Assembly (NCBI GenBank): GCA_002245135.1
Contig: NGBS01000599.1
Location: 62,001-126,000 of the forward strand
Source of the DNA: Proteromonas lacertae
Lineage: Eukaryota > Sar > Bigyra > Opalinata > Proteromonadidae
Direction: 5' to 3'
DNA length: 64,000 nt
Below the pieces are notes generated by a model, which was not told the origin of the DNA, ran no database searches, and saw only the letters and a program-made list of their open reading frames with translations. The translations under genes and the position numbers were made by a program. Below, piece after piece: positions 1-12,248 of this stretch; within the stretch, counting starts at the first letter, position 1, and each line of letters opens with the position of its first letter.

Positions 1-2997
1 TGATTTCGATTGCATTTCAATACTATCTTGTATTAATGTCATCGCTGTTTGAAGATTGTGTTTAATACTCTTTTCAAACTTTATTTGTTCTGATTCAAAA
101 ATCATATTTACATTTTCATTAACAATAATTTCCAACCCAATAAAATCCTCAAATTCAACATCTATATCACCATTATTTACCATAGATAGCTGTATATTTT
201 CTTTTACTGTTGAAATTCTCATATCATCAGAAGAATAAATATAATTAATTGGATGGTAAAGAATTATACAAAATTCATAATTGTGATATATTGTTGGAGA
301 TAATGATGGAGATGTAATAGCTATATTCCTAAAAGACTTTGGAGTTGAGATGAATGATACTTTTTCTTCTTGTTCTGGTTTATAATATTCTGAAATGATA
401 GGGTAATACTGTAAAGAAATAACTTCTTCATTTAGTGTTGAGTTGTATAAATCTATTGTATTATACTCAACTAGTACAAGTTTATCATCACCATCAATGA
501 ATTGGCATTTCATTAAATTCTTAATACTAGAAATTTCACTATACGAATCTATATCATTATCAACAATATTCTCATGATTCTCTACTATAAAATCAGACCT
601 TTGATTATTAATCAACGATAATTCATCTTCTATTATAATAGTTTCTGTACCACTTGTTGTTAATCGTTTCATATCACATTCTCTATTCTCATTAATACTA
701 TCAACACTACTATTAAATGATAAAATCTGCAGTTTGATTGGTTCTTGTATAATGTCAGTTACTGGGTAAATAATTCGACTATATTCTACTGCAGGGTAAT
801 AATATATATCAATTTCTTCTGCAGAAATTGAAAAATCATCATTATCTTTATTTATTATTTCAATTAAATCATTCTCTTTAGTTACAAATGGAGATATTTC
901 TTCAATTGAATTAGTAAGTTCAAACTGGCAAGTTGATGATTGTTGTTGATAGGTGATTGAATGTAAAGGAGATTTAATCTCTTCTAATATACTATCATCT
1001 TTTATATAATTCTCTATTAAATAGTTATTAACATTTAATCTTTCTTTTCTAACATAAGATACAATAGGATTGGATATTTTAACAAGTTGTAAAGGATTGT
1101 ATAAAAGGTTATTTATTTCATATGATTTACACTCATTATTATCCAAATCTACAATAATATCAATCAATTCTTGAGTTAGATGAATCTGTGGATTTGTAGA
1201 AATGTAATTCACTTGTTCATTATCATTATTAAACTCCAATAAAGAAAGTGGCTTATTCTTTAATTCTTCAATATAATTACAATATCCATTTATCTCTTCT
1301 TTAAGGCTTAGACATGTAGTTTGCAATTCTAATTGGTGATTATTCATAAAAGACATTGATTCTTCAAAACTAGTCATTTTCTCTATTAATTCGTTATTAT
1401 TATCTTCATATTGTTGATTTTGTAATAGCAATTGGTTGTTTTGTTCTTTAAACTCGTGATTCTGTTGAAGTAAAACGGAATTCTGTTTTTGAAACTGTTT
1501 ATTTTGTTTAAAAAATCCATATTTTGGTTGTTTATTTCTTCATTTTCATTGTTTAAATTCTGTATTACTTCAACATATTTCTTATTACTTTGCTTAAATT
1601 TATCAATTTCATCATTCAAACTAATTAGTTCATTCTTAAAACATTCATTCTCTTCTTTTGTATTTTCACATTCTAATTTCAGTTTTTCTAATTGTTTTTG
1701 AAGTTCATTCTTTTCATATTTTAATGTACTGATTTGATTCTGTAGATGTGTAGTATTCTCTTTACCAATAGATAGATTCTGTCTTAATTTCAGCAATTTT
1801 GATTGATTGTTTTTCTCATTTTCTTTCATGTCTTTATTATCTGACTGTAATTTTACATATTTTTCTTGTAAATTCTTTAATTTTGTCTGTTCTTTACTTA
1901 TTTTCTGTTGAAAATCATTAATTCTCTTTTCATATATCTCATTATCATTCTGATGTAATTCTATTACTTTTTTCAAATTCTCAAAACTATTATCACTTTT
2001 CATATATACAGTGTTGTATTTTATCAATTTATATACATCTCTTTTTGTTGAATTGAATATATTATTTACTGATTCAACTGTCAAAGTATGTTTCATTTTC
2101 AATTTGTGAAGAACTTCTCTAAAATCTGTAAATAGATTGTTATATTTCTTAGATAAAGAATGATATTGATCTTTCAATTCACTATTCTCTTTAATTAGTA
2201 TTTCATATTCATCTTTCATTGGTTCTAATAACTGATCGTTTGAGAATTGATGTATTTCGCTTGCTAATTTACTGTTTTCTAATTTCATATCACTTATAGA
2301 TGAGGTTAATTCATGATTTTGCCTCTCTAAATTCTTTATTTTTAATTGTAATTGTAATAAATTTGAATCATATTGTTTTTGAATCTGATTAATTGGTGTT
2401 TCATGACTACCATTTAGTTTTGATGGACTTGTTTTACTTAGGTTTGGACTTTTATTAGTTGATGATAATGAGGAAGAAGGTGGAGATTTTTGATTTGAAT
2501 AACTATTTATTCTTGAAGGAGTTGGAGTATTCACTATTTCAATAGAATTACTATTAGCTGATGTAGGAGACTTGGCATTTACTAATTTATATGTATTTTT
2601 CATTAATTTTGTATGAATATTGTGTAAATCTTGTATTTCTGTAGTTAAATTATCAACAGATGTGTTCAATTTGTAATTAATCGATTTAGGAGTAGTAACT
2701 ACCGAAATACTATGAGACTATAAGCAATAAAAATATAAGCAAATATAATTATACCGTATTCGGTGAGTTAGATTCATTTCTATGTGTAGTAGGTGTCTTT
2801 GGATTCTAGGCATATAATATTAGTTATGATAATACATTTACAGATTCTGAAAATTTATTTTCATGATAAGGTAAATGATTAGAACTTTTTGCTAAATCTT
2901 GTAATAATGGTATATCTTTTTGTGATATTGGTAAAGGCGAAGTAGTAGCTATAGTTGTAATATAAATAATTGTGTTTGGACTTCTTGATTTTGACAT
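1..2997 (-). CDS. Long coiled-coil protein, spliced, C-terminus outside window
   Basis: No family recognised. The start is ATG at 2997, giving a 52-codon first exon. Introns at 2806-2841 (36 nt) and 2718-2754 (37 nt), both GTA...TAG, join three exons in phase 0. A Ser/Pro/Thr-rich N-terminal part (about residues 1-160) is followed by several hundred residues of heptad-like Glu/Lys/Asn/Leu coiled coil, as in cytoskeletal or centrosomal scaffolds. The reading frame breaks at a six-base T run (1510-1515, minus sense), and the next frame is then open without a stop to base 1, so the protein is at least about 890 residues. One extra T would join the two parts. A 74-nt intron at 1495-1568 would also keep the frame, but it ends in CAG and does not fit the local intron type. 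The gene is divergent from VMP1, with a 77-bp gap. The function is unknown. Confidence 0.72.
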
Positions 2998-3074
2998 AAT
3001 CTTCAAAAACAGAATCTAACAGTTTTCGAAACGAATTTATTTTTGAATTTATTTTATTCTTTTTTTGATTTTGA
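2998..3074. promoter_or_regulatory. Short divergent intergenic region (shared promoter)
   Basis: Only 77 bp separate the ATG of the coiled-coil gene (2997, minus) from the ATG of VMP1 (3075, plus), so both promoters must lie here or overlap the first exons. The stretch is AT-rich with poly-A and poly-T tracts. I see no recognisable core element. Confidence 0.4.
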
Positions 3075-4726
3075 ATGCCAATAGATAAATTTCGCTTAGA
3101 TACAATAATAACTGCATATTGCAAGGAAGATGAATGTCCAAGAAAGGAGAGGATGCTTTCAATCACTTCAGAAGAAGTATATGTTTCTATTTACATTTAT
3201 GAATAGTTTGAAGAGATTAAAAAGAAATTCAATGAAGAACAAAAGCATTTAAGCATATTCACAAAACCAGTAAAATCAATATACATATTTACTAAAATCT
3301 GCTTATCCTATTGTAACCAATTTATAAAATATTGTATTAACAACAAGAAAAAAACATATAGTATACTTTCAATTAATCATAATATGTAGTTGGAGTCTTA
3401 ATACTCTTTTTCCTATTTCTATTTTGGAATGTGCCAGATGCTCTACTAGGACCTTTTTCAGATTTAAGAGGATGGATTGTTTATAATATTAACTACATAT
3501 TTGGTTGGGTAATTTTAGGAATTATGTCTTCAGTCGGTCTTGGGACTGGATTACACACTTTTCTACTATTTTTAGGTCCACATATCATACGAGTGGCAAT
3601 AACAGCAGGAGAATGTGATAGTACAGATTTTGATACTTCAATCGAATGGTTTCATGGCTATAATCTATTAAAGATAATAAATTATTCAGAAAATTCATTT
3701 CAATGTAAAATTAATCCGTTAACACATGGTGCAAGTTTTTGGCAAATATTACAGAAAGTAGAATGGAGTTGTTTATTATGGGGTGCAGGAACAGCTATAG
3801 GAGAATTACCCCCATATTTTGTAGCTCGACAGGCTCGACTCAGTGGTGAAAAAATAAATGAATTGAATGAAATAAGCGATACAGATTCAAAGAATAATAA
3901 GAATAGTAAAAGTTCTTTAATGAATAGAATAAAGAAGAAGATATATGATTATGTTCAAAACTTTGGATTTTTTGCAATTTTAATCTTCGCCTCAATACCT
4001 AATCCTTTATTTGATTTAGCTGGTTTAACATGTGGCCATTTTCTTATTCCTTTTTGGACATTTTTTGGAGCAACGCTAATAGGAAAATCTTTAATCAAGT
4101 CAAATATTCAAGGAATGTTTTATATAGCATTATTTAATAGAGTTACTTTAGAATATATTTCATCATTTATTGATAATTATATTCCAATATTCAAAGGTAC
4201 ATTACAAGATATATTGAATTCAAGCAGTGATTTTGCAATGAAAAGTTGTTTAAATAAAGATTTATATTCAACAATCGAGAAATGTTCAACTTGTTGTGAT
4301 AATATGTTGAAAGATAAATCACATCAACAAAGATGTTATGATAAATGTAAAATAAGTGTGAATGGTGATATAAACTCTGCAGCTTCTTCATCTTCATGGT
4401 TAGGTTCACTTTGGGAGTTGTTTATTACATTAATGATATTGTATTTTCTAGTTTCAATAATTAATTCAATGGTGAAAGAAAGTGAAGCTAATAAATATCA
4501 AAGAATCTTATCCAAAATGAGTGAAAATGTAAAAGATGCTAATTCAATTAGTCCATTATTAACTACTAGTCCAAAACAATCGAATTATAATAACAATGAT
4601 AATATGAATAATAATGGAAGTGTTAGTATAGTTATTAACGATTCTGCTTATAGAAGAGTTAAAACTCCTGGTACTAATCCTATTATAAATAATAATACAA
4701 TATCACCAGTTGATATAATTATTTAG
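3075..4726 (+). CDS. VMP1: VMP1/EPG-3-like vacuole membrane protein
   Basis: This is a multi-pass ER membrane protein of the VMP1 (VTT/DedA-like) family. In other eukaryotes that family acts in autophagosome formation, ER contact sites and lipid scrambling. Exons are 3075-3176, 3207-3360 and 3390-4726, with introns of 30 and 29 nt (GTA...TAG); the spliced protein is about 530 residues. Family blocks are clear: SSVGLGTGLHTFLLFLGPHI, GAGTAIGELPPYF with ARLSGE, then FASIPNPLFDLAGLTCGHF and FWTFFGATLIGKSLIK. Near the C-terminus LVSIINSM matches the usual last membrane segment. The N-terminal exons match the amphipathic region that precedes the first membrane helix. An Asn-rich tail (about 90 residues) is lineage-specific. 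The stop is TAG. This is a single-copy host gene outside the duplicated cluster and a good guide to normal host codon use and splicing. Confidence 0.95.
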
Positions 4727-4739
4727 ATAAATATAATCA

Positions 4740-5495
4740 TTAGTATTGTGATATATTGCATATACCACTTCTAGTTGTTTTAACTCCAATATGTTTAAAA
4801 GGATATTCAATACCTTTATTATCATTTTTATACTCCCAGAAAATATATCCAATGTGATAATTCATTTTCATACATCTTCTAGCAGTTTGAAACTCAGAAC
4901 CTGCATAATCCATTTTCTTTAAATAAATTGATTTATAAATTGATGCACCATTTGTGTAACAAAATCCTTTCCAAGGTTGAATTACTTCATAATAAGTTAT
5001 ATTCAGCTTTTTATACTTTCTTTTTGTAGAGTTGCCTTTGGGATGATGTCTTAAATACAAACCATATATATAATCTGAATTTGATAGAATCATAATACTT
5101 GTATATAAAAAATTACTAAATTTAATTCTCTTTTCTATGTTCTTCATTATTACCCAATCTTCTTCTACAATAAGAATATATTTTTTGTATAAATAAGAAA
5201 ATAACAAACGAAAAGAATTAGCATATCCTGCTGGGTTTAAATAAAAGATATTTTTAAGATTATAATATGAAAATAAAAATTCTCTGTTAGGAGTACCTTG
5301 ATCAATATTTATTATAGTATATTTCATTCTTTTATCATAATCATTGAAATGATTATATATACTTATAATACTTAAATTTAGATAAAATAATCTGTTGCAC
5401 GATATGAAGGCTATGACTAATTCATAATGATATAACTTATTTGTATATACATAATATAATATAAATAAAAGAATAAAATAAGGAATAATAATTGT
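4740..5495 (-). CDS. GT-A-like glycosyltransferase, type II membrane protein (start unresolved)
   Basis: Probable Golgi glycosyltransferase. The frame is open from 5495 to the TAA at 4740. It begins with a hydrophobic anchor, then ELVIAFISCNRL (the nucleotide-sugar-binding start of GT-A folds), IDQGTPNRE, and YILIVEEDWVI, whose acidic EEDW is in the place of a DXD motif. Later GFCYTNGASIYK is typical of the acceptor half. No in-frame ATG lies before the anchor (the first is at 5327), so a short upstream exon or a base error is likely. The left copy is complete at the 3' end. The inverted copy at 49096 is cut at codon 146 counted from that ATG by the outer arm junction, which falls at 4884 here. 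Confidence 0.7.
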   Translation of the reverse strand, partial: TIIIPYFILLFILYYVYTNKLYHYELVIAFISCNRLFYLNLSIISIYNHFNDYDKRMKYTIINIDQGTPNREFLFSYYNLKNIFYLNPAGYANSFRLLFSYLYKKYILIVEEDWVIMKNIEKRIKFSNFLYTSIMILSNSDYIYGLYLRHHPKGNSTKRKYKKLNITYYEVIQPWKGFCYTNGASIYKSIYLKKMDYAGSEFQTARRCMKMNYHIGYIFWEYKNDNKGIEYPFKHIGVKTTRSGICNISQY

Positions 5496-5515
5496 CTATT
5501 TTAATTATCTATGTC

Positions 5516-7329
5516 ATGAATTATAGAAATGATATACAAGAATTAAGATCTGTTGCTTTTTTTTAGTTTTTATTTATCATTATAACAGTAATTATATTCC
5601 CGGTGGTTTTATAGGTGTAGATATTTTTTTTGTAATATCTGGCTATATAATAACACTTAGTTTATTTAAATTCACTAAATCATACAATGGAATTTTTGAA
5701 TTCTATTCAAGAAGAATAAAAAGACTATTTCCTTCCAGTATTTGTTGTTTGATATGCTATTATTATTATCATCCTACAATTGATAAAAATAGCTACAATG
5801 AAATAAGACATTATTATGATATTATTTCTTGTTTGTTATGTATTTCAAATATTAGATACTACAAAGTAACATTCAGCTATTTTCAAAGTGAAAATCTTCC
5901 AATTATTCTAAACTATTGGTCATTATCACTTGAAGAACAATTTTATTTTATATATCCTTATTTCTATTTTCATTTTAATAATGTGATTGAGATAATCATT
6001 CTATTATTTGGAATAAGCTTTATAAAATGTATAATATCAACATATTTAAATAATCCATCATCATATTATTTGCTTAGTAACAGAGCATGGGAAATACTAT
6101 TAGGATGTATAGTAAGCAAAGCGAATTTAAATTGCTATTTAGAATCAAAAGTCATAGTTTGTTCTTTAATTATTTCTTCATATATAATTGGAATATTCAA
6201 TAGAATGAAATTTCCTGGTTTTATAGCACTATTACCTACAATATTAACTTCACAACTATTAATACGAAAGAATGATGAGTTATTTAGAAGCAGAATATTA
6301 GATAAAATTGGAAGTATGTCTTATATTCTATATTTATTTCATTATCCAATTATTCGCAACAATAATAGTCTTTCTATTATAATAATTAAGCTTCTTTTGA
6401 TTTCATACATTTTATACACATATTTAGAGTTACCATTGAGATATATTTATTATTACAGATATATAAACTCTTTGTGCGTTGTAATTACTTTTATTGTTTT
6501 AGTATCTTTATTAAAATCAATAAAAGTTATTGAAAGAAATCAAATGAATATTTTAAACAACAATAACAAATTTTGTACAACACCTAAAAAGTGTAATTAT
6601 AATATAAATAATGTAGTATTTAATGATAAAACACTGATTTTAATAGGTGATTCTCATCTAGATCAGTATTTATCTGTTATAATTAATTTATTGAGTAATT
6701 ATAAAATAGATAAAATATTATATATACAAACTTGGATTATTAATTTAGAAAAGAATTTCAAACAATTAACTAATTACCTTCATAATATAAAGAGAATAAA
6801 TTTGTGTTTAATATCATTGTATGTAGACTATCAATTTCTTTTTACAAATAAATATAAATTTGAAGAAGGTTTTAAATTCTTTATACAAAACATTATTAAC
6901 AAAACAGATGGAATAATTATATTTCAAGATAATCCTCATAGATTTAGATTAAATGACACAATATGCAGGCAAGATTTATTACCAATAATAAATGATAAAA
7001 GAATTATTTATATAAATATATTTCTAAGCTATTGTAATGGTAATAAATCTTGTTTAAATAGAATCTTCACAAAAGTGATTTTTAAGGATATGAATCATTT
7101 AAATAAATTATATGTGTGCAAATCAATATTAATACATAGACTAATTAATCAAGCATTATCAAAAATATTAAAAAAAGGATATAATAAGGAAATATTATGT
7201 TTTGCACTAAACATTATATACATTTCAAAAGATAATAATGATATTATAAAGTATTACAAATTCATCACAATGAAAATGGGCAGAAACAATATGTTTGGAT
7301 TTGTAGAATTACCCAAGTTTAACTATTAA
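5516..7329 (+). CDS. AT3 acyltransferase with C-terminal SGNH domain (one-base frame break)
   Basis: Membrane O-acyltransferase of the OafA/nrf-6 type. It would move acetyl or similar groups across the membrane onto sugars. The ATG at 5516 opens MNYRNDIQELRS, the usual start of the family. The frame breaks at an eight-T run (5557-5564); with nine Ts it continues as YHYN and GGFIGVDIFFVISGYI. Then come FYSRRIKRLFP, SLSLEEQFYFIYP, about ten membrane segments, and an SGNH hydrolase-like domain with LIGDSHLDQY and a late DMNH (Asp/His pair). With the frame joined the length is about 604 residues, close to the intact 601-residue paralogue at 31769-33574. The same run length is present in the other arm, so either it is a true shared mutation or the same undercall happened twice. 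Confidence 0.8.
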
Positions 7330-7476
7330 TTTATATTTTGTATTAATTCATATAATTGAATAAAACAAATCTTAAAATTAATATTACAATATACTTTTAT
7401 AAAATTAGAAAGCAAGCGAAAATTGAATGAAAATAATAATATTTACTAAAAATAATGTATAAGAGTAAATTATTAA

Positions 7477-8277
7477 TTACTTGGAAAAGTAAAGTATATT
7501 ATTCTTTAACCACCATATTTTAGTAGCATTTTTAAGTGTATATGTTATAGTATAATTATATTTTAAGCCCCTTTTCTCAAATATGTTTATTACATCCTCT
7601 CTATTTCTATTATTTACATGAAAATGTCCTGGTTGACCTATTTTACTCCATGTTATTAATAATCCTTTTCTACAACATTTTATTAAGTTAGTAATATATA
7701 TATCTTCATATTCTTTTGGAATATGTTCAGCAACTTCTATTGACATTACTATATCATAATTGCATTGAAATTGTATTGGTTCAGCCAAATTTAAGTATTT
7801 CACTTTTCCATTTGTAATATCTTCAATATTCACTGAACCATCATACTCATCACATTTCTTTGCTTTCTTTGATATTATAGGGCAATACCAACCCAAACCA
7901 GATCCAAGATCTATTACTGTCTTATCTTTAAACAAATCTTGTAATTTAATAGACAAGCTACTATCATGAACGTTGTTACCACCTACATATATTTTATCTT
8001 TTTTTAAACAAAATCCACCCCAGTATCCTATTCCTTTACATTCACATGATAAATAGTTCATATAATTAACATATTCTTTTTTATTGGTTATATTATATCG
8101 CATAATGTTAGTTATATTACAATTTGATAATAAGACAGACATATCATTTAATAATGTATAGTTTGTAATATTTTTATTAATATTATTCAAATTGATGCTA
8201 TTGTAAAATATAGATCTAATAATTATTACTAATATTATCAACAGAACAATAAAAGTAATATATTTAAATAAAATCAT
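7477..8277 (-). CDS. Membrane-anchored SAM-dependent methyltransferase
   Basis: Class I methyltransferase fold behind one N-terminal membrane anchor, so the catalytic part probably faces the Golgi lumen. The ATG at 8277 puts the anchor (ILFKYITFIVLLIILVIII) at residues 2-20. Motif I is VIDLGSGLGWYCP. Then come an acidic DGSVNIEDI for the cofactor ribose, YDIVMSIEVAEHIP (the common DxxxxxEVxEH block), and a beta strand CRKGLLITWS followed by GQPGHFHVNNR. It matches the Methyltransf_23-like group best. The likely substrate is a sugar or glycoprotein, judged from the neighbouring glycosyltransferases. Convergent with the acyltransferase at 5516-7329. An exact second copy lies at 46314-47114. Confidence 0.8.
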   Translation of the reverse strand: MILFKYITFIVLLIILVIIIRSIFYNSINLNNINKNITNYTLLNDMSVLLSNCNITNIMRYNITNKKEYVNYMNYLSCECKGIGYWGGFCLKKDKIYVGGNNVHDSSLSIKLQDLFKDKTVIDLGSGLGWYCPIISKKAKKCDEYDGSVNIEDITNGKVKYLNLAEPIQFQCNYDIVMSIEVAEHIPKEYEDIYITNLIKCCRKGLLITWSKIGQPGHFHVNNRNREDVINIFEKRGLKYNYTITYTLKNATKIWWLKNNILYFSK

Positions 8278-8347
8278 TGTGATTAAATCTTCATTCAACC
8301 ATTTTATGTTATTAGTTGATAATAAGATATGATATATATTTTTTAAG

Positions 8348-9680
8348 ATGAATTTCTATGATTTAATCATATTATATCATTATAATATAGATATTTTCCA
8401 AGGTGGATATTTAGGTGTAGATATATTACTGATAGTTACAAGTTTTCTTAATATAATTACATATTACCTAATCTGAAGAGACACAATTTTTATAATGTTG
8501 AATATATAGTTAGAAATAGCAAAAGGCTATTTTTTTAATCTCTTTTTATAGTTCTCTTTTGTAGAAAATATATAGTTCATTATTTTGATATGAGTTCTAT
8601 ACTATTTTTTAAATTAAATGATTATTACTACATAAAACACACAGACTATTTTCATAATTATGATAATCCTTCACCTTTTCTATATTAATAATACTATTAG
8701 AGCTTATCATTGGAATATCAATTCTATATTATAATACTATTAACATTAGTGTTTAGATTTTTAAAAAATATTATTGTATTTCTAATTATATTATCTTCTA
8801 CACTAAATTATTACAATATTGATAATGATAATATATATTGTTATTACTGCTTATTACCAAGGTTGTATCAATTCTTGATTTCATATTTTATTCATTTCAA
8901 GAAAGAAATTAATATTTCTGGCTATAGTTCAATTTTATTTACTTAATTTCATAATGCAGCGATATTTTTGTGTAATAATACATATTATTATTCACACTTT
9001 GTATATACATTTTAATTAGTATTATAATTAATTATAGTCTTCTTAATTAGTAATTAATTTGGAGAAGAAAGATTTTAAACCTAGGTTCAAAATTTGAACC
9101 TTAGGTCTAAATCAAAAATTTCATTAATTTGTATATACAATTTTCAAAAATATCTTATTCAATATCCATGTAAAATTGTAGTTAATCAAAGTAATTGCTC
9201 CAAAATACTGTTAATAGGAGACTCTCATAAAGATCAATGAATATGCGGTATATATAATATCATATATTTTAATGCAGAAAAGGATATATCATTATTTAGA
9301 ATAGATCATATATTATCAGCAATAGAAAAAAATAAAAATATTAAGCTAATAATAATGTGTAGCTTTAAATATAGTTATGAGTTTAAAAATAGTGAGAGAT
9401 TTATTAACAACTTCAATAAGTATTATATTCATCTCCAAAAACATTTACTGAAATTTAGCAATAACATAGTAGCTATAAATGATAATCCGCATTTGCTATA
9501 TTAGGAGTAAATTGTGCTATATCTGATTTATCTTCTTTTAATCATAAAAATATAAGAAAATGTGATATGAATAAACATTTGTGTATTAACAAAAAATGTA
9601 CATACATAATAAATAATGATATTGTTTATGTTGATAAACATTATTTAACTCCTAATATTGTTAAATATATCAAAAAATAA
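8348..9680 (+). pseudogene. Decayed AT3-SGNH acyltransferase
   Basis: A third member of the acyltransferase family, broken in several places. The N-terminal block is visible (LYHYN, GGYLGVDILL), then an echo of the RNSKRLFF block, the SLEYQFY block near 8705-8735, and the SGNH region from about 9205 (LLIGDSHKDQ, then an in-frame TGA). A frameshift follows near 9490, and a clean end includes YVDKHYL (Asp/His pair) before TAA at 9678-9680. The two arm copies differ here by one T (9536-9539: four Ts; right arm three). With several breaks it is unlikely to be functional. Confidence 0.75.
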
Positions 9681-9943
9681 ATTGATTGCATAACTATACC
9701 TCAACACAAAAATATTCATTTTTTGCAATATTGATAAGGGTTGCAAATATTACATTCAAGAATAATACTCATTATAATTACTAACACTTATTTCAACACT
9801 ATTTTATAATTTGAGCTATTTAGCTTATTCTTTATTTTGTCTACTGATCCTAAATAAATATAACTATAATTGTATTTTTTAATTACATTGCAGTTATAAT
9901 AATAATCTCTCTTCTTTTGTCTCTAGTTTATATATTAGATAAT

Positions 9944-10727
9944 CTATACAATAACTAATTTGGTTTTTTCTCTACTCAATATACTTAAGTGAACTGCCAT
10001 TATAAAATCAGTACCATCAAAAACATATCTATTATTTCTTTTTAATGCTAGTGATACGATAATATTATCATATCTGACACGTCCTACAACAATTTCATTG
10101 AGAATAAATTTATCGGCAGAAGAAAATGTTGATTGCGTAAAAATAAAATAGTCAATTCCTTTGCCTGAATGAATCTTGCAAGTTTTCCATAAATCTGTAT
10201 GCCTTTTTGCTAGATATACATTTTTCCAATATATATCACCCCTTTTACCAACAATTAGTATTCTTTTATTATGAAGATAATTATTCCTCAATATGTTTAT
10301 TATTATCATAATATTTTTTGAAAATAAAATATCTGAGTTAAAATAAATCAAAATTTTACTGTGAAAGATTGATATAGATTTATCAATCATTGGGTAAAAA
10401 AATGGAGTTCCATAACTATTATTGCTATTAATAATTATTTCATACTATATACCTAGTAATTTTGATTATTCTACATTCTCTACATTTCAAATTATAAAAT
10501 TGAATATTAGTTTGAATGTATATAATTATTAACCCCCTGTTTCCTATAAAAGACCTAATATTTGATAATACTATTTTAAAAATATAATCATTATAGTATA
10601 ATATTGGTGGTAATGATGTAATGAATGAATAAAAGTATATATTGTTCACATATATATTATAGAATATTCGTAGAATAATAGAAATATTTAAAAAGAAAAG
10701 AAATGAAAATACATATTTTCTATTCAT
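9944..10727 (-). CDS. GT-A-like glycosyltransferase, type II, one intron
   Basis: Two exons, 10727-10453 and 10424-9944, joined by a 28-nt GTA...TAG intron (10425-10452); the spliced product is 251 residues. The N-terminal anchor is at about residues 8-24. The catalytic part spans the junction: YGTPFFYPMID, then KILIYFNSDILFSKN, where NSD is in the DXD position, then ILIVGKRGDIYW. This run (GTP, NSDI, VGKR) is a known pattern in a widespread nucleotide-sugar transferase group of protists and algae. It ends in TAG. Without the intron the gene looks broken, so it is easily missed. The sugar is unknown. The identical copy is at 43865-44648. Confidence 0.75.
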
Positions 10728-10937
10728 TATAATATTCTAAATACATTATTTAATAAAATTACATATGAAGAAAATAAATATGGGAGTAGAGCATATTCAT
10801 ATAATAAACAAAATTCTTTCAGTTTAATATGAACAATTAGTATTAAATATTATTAATTCAATGAATAATATACTTTATTCTCCTATGCTTATATGATATG
10901 TAATAAATATGAAATTAGATTTTTAAGAAGAGTTTAA

Positions 10938-12248
10938 TCACCAATATTCAGGTATTTCTAAGTATTTATTTGTTTCATTAATATAGTTAATTCTTCCCAT
11001 TTCAAAATATGGTATGTTGCTATTATTTTTACTTGTAGATCTCAATTCATCAATTAATCGATTTATATTGCTGTTTCTAGTACCAATAAATAAAATGCAT
11101 TTCAAGGATATTTCAATATCACTAATTATATTAAATATATGATTATCTTTCCAATTACTTATATTATCATTATATCGTGAGTAATTTAAATAACATATAG
11201 GATAGTCTAATTGAATGAATGTATTTATTACATCCCTATCATCTGTTGATAAATATATCACAAATTTCTTACCAATAATCCTTGTTATCAGCTTAATAGC
11301 AGAAAAATATTTCTCTGTTTCAATTAATTTCATTTCTTTATACTTATCTCCATGTCTTACCCACACATTAATGCATGGATTAGATAGTAAACTATTCAGA
11401 TTATTATTACATATATAATATTTATGAAATTGTTTATTCACAATTAATTTTGTTTTATCTTTTAATTTATATATATATTTCGAAGATTGTGTTCTCCAAT
11501 AATGAAGATAGTAAGAAGGATGAATTGGTGATTTTATTAAGAAATTATAAACATAGTCAGGAATTACATATCTTGGATATTTATTTATGTAATTAGATGT
11601 TTTTTGATAAACATATTTATTATTACTGAAAGCATCATATGATTTATTTAATTCATTATTTTTAGGAATTATATTACAGTTTGTTAATGGATATATATAT
11701 TTATTTAGCATTGTATTGTGTATTAATGCAATTCTATTACTATTTAGCGCTAATGCTAAAAATGACCCCATAACATGTATTTGTGAGCCAAAACCAGATC
11801 CCCAATATGGTATTATTAAATATTTCTTATTATAACAATTAATAGGATTTTGCTTCTTAAATATCCAATTCTGAATAACCTCTGATCCATATAATTCTTC
11901 TGATTCGTTTATGCATCTATAAAAATCTGAAATATAGGATCTATGGGTTTTTATTATTCCATTATTGCATTTAATAGATTGAGTTGTGTTTAATATTGTA
12001 TTACACACTTCACAATTAGAAGAATGATATAATCTATCATAGAATTGAAATCCATATGTATAATTGTTTAATATAATTTTACTTGTGTTGCATTTATTTA
12101 TTTCTATAGTATTTATACATTTTGTATATAAATAATTGTAATTATAATCATTATTATTACTGCTTGCATAATATGAGAAAAATTTACCCAATAAATTATA
12201 TAACTGCAAAAACAATAACAATAATAAGAATTTTATATATATAAACAT
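10938..12248 (-). CDS. GT23-like (alpha-1,6-fucosyltransferase type) glycosyltransferase
   Basis: 436 residues with an N-terminal hydrophobic anchor (about 4-20). The GDP-sugar fold motifs of the fucosyltransferase superfamily are visible: IPYWGSGFGSQIHVMG (the Gly-rich start), VWVRHGDKYKE (basic phosphate-binding loop, like the VRRTDK block of FUT8), and FVIYLSTDDRDVI followed by ISDIEISLKCILFIGT. It therefore probably transfers fucose or a related sugar in the Golgi. Many Cys residues in the N-terminal half suggest disulfides. The gene ends in TGA four codons before a TAA; it is one of the few gene ends with TGA here. The exact second copy is at 42344-43654. Confidence 0.72.
   Translation of the reverse strand: MFIYIKFLLLLLFLQLYNLLGKFFSYYASSNNNDYNYNYLYTKCINTIEINKCNTSKIILNNYTYGFQFYDRLYHSSNCEVCNTILNTTQSIKCNNGIIKTHRSYISDFYRCINESEELYGSEVIQNWIFKKQNPINCYNKKYLIIPYWGSGFGSQIHVMGSFLALALNSNRIALIHNTMLNKYIYPLTNCNIIPKNNELNKSYDAFSNNKYVYQKTSNYINKYPRYVIPDYVYNFLIKSPIHPSYYLHYWRTQSSKYIYKLKDKTKLIVNKQFHKYYICNNNLNSLLSNPCINVWVRHGDKYKEMKLIETEKYFSAIKLITRIIGKKFVIYLSTDDRDVINTFIQLDYPICYLNYSRYNDNISNWKDNHIFNIISDIEISLKCILFIGTRNSNINRLIDELRSTSKNNSNIPYFEMGRINYINETNKYLEIPEYW

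Noticed and set aside
1495-1568. 74-nt intron as explanation of the coiled-coil frame break
   Set aside because: It keeps the frame but is twice the usual length and ends in CAG, while all twelve supported introns end in TAG; the segment also reads as normal coiled coil.
1489-1701. Plus-strand open frame opposite the coiled-coil gene
   Set aside because: Antisense shadow of a clear coding region; its Leu/Ser/Phe-rich composition is the mirror of Lys/Glu/Asn codons.
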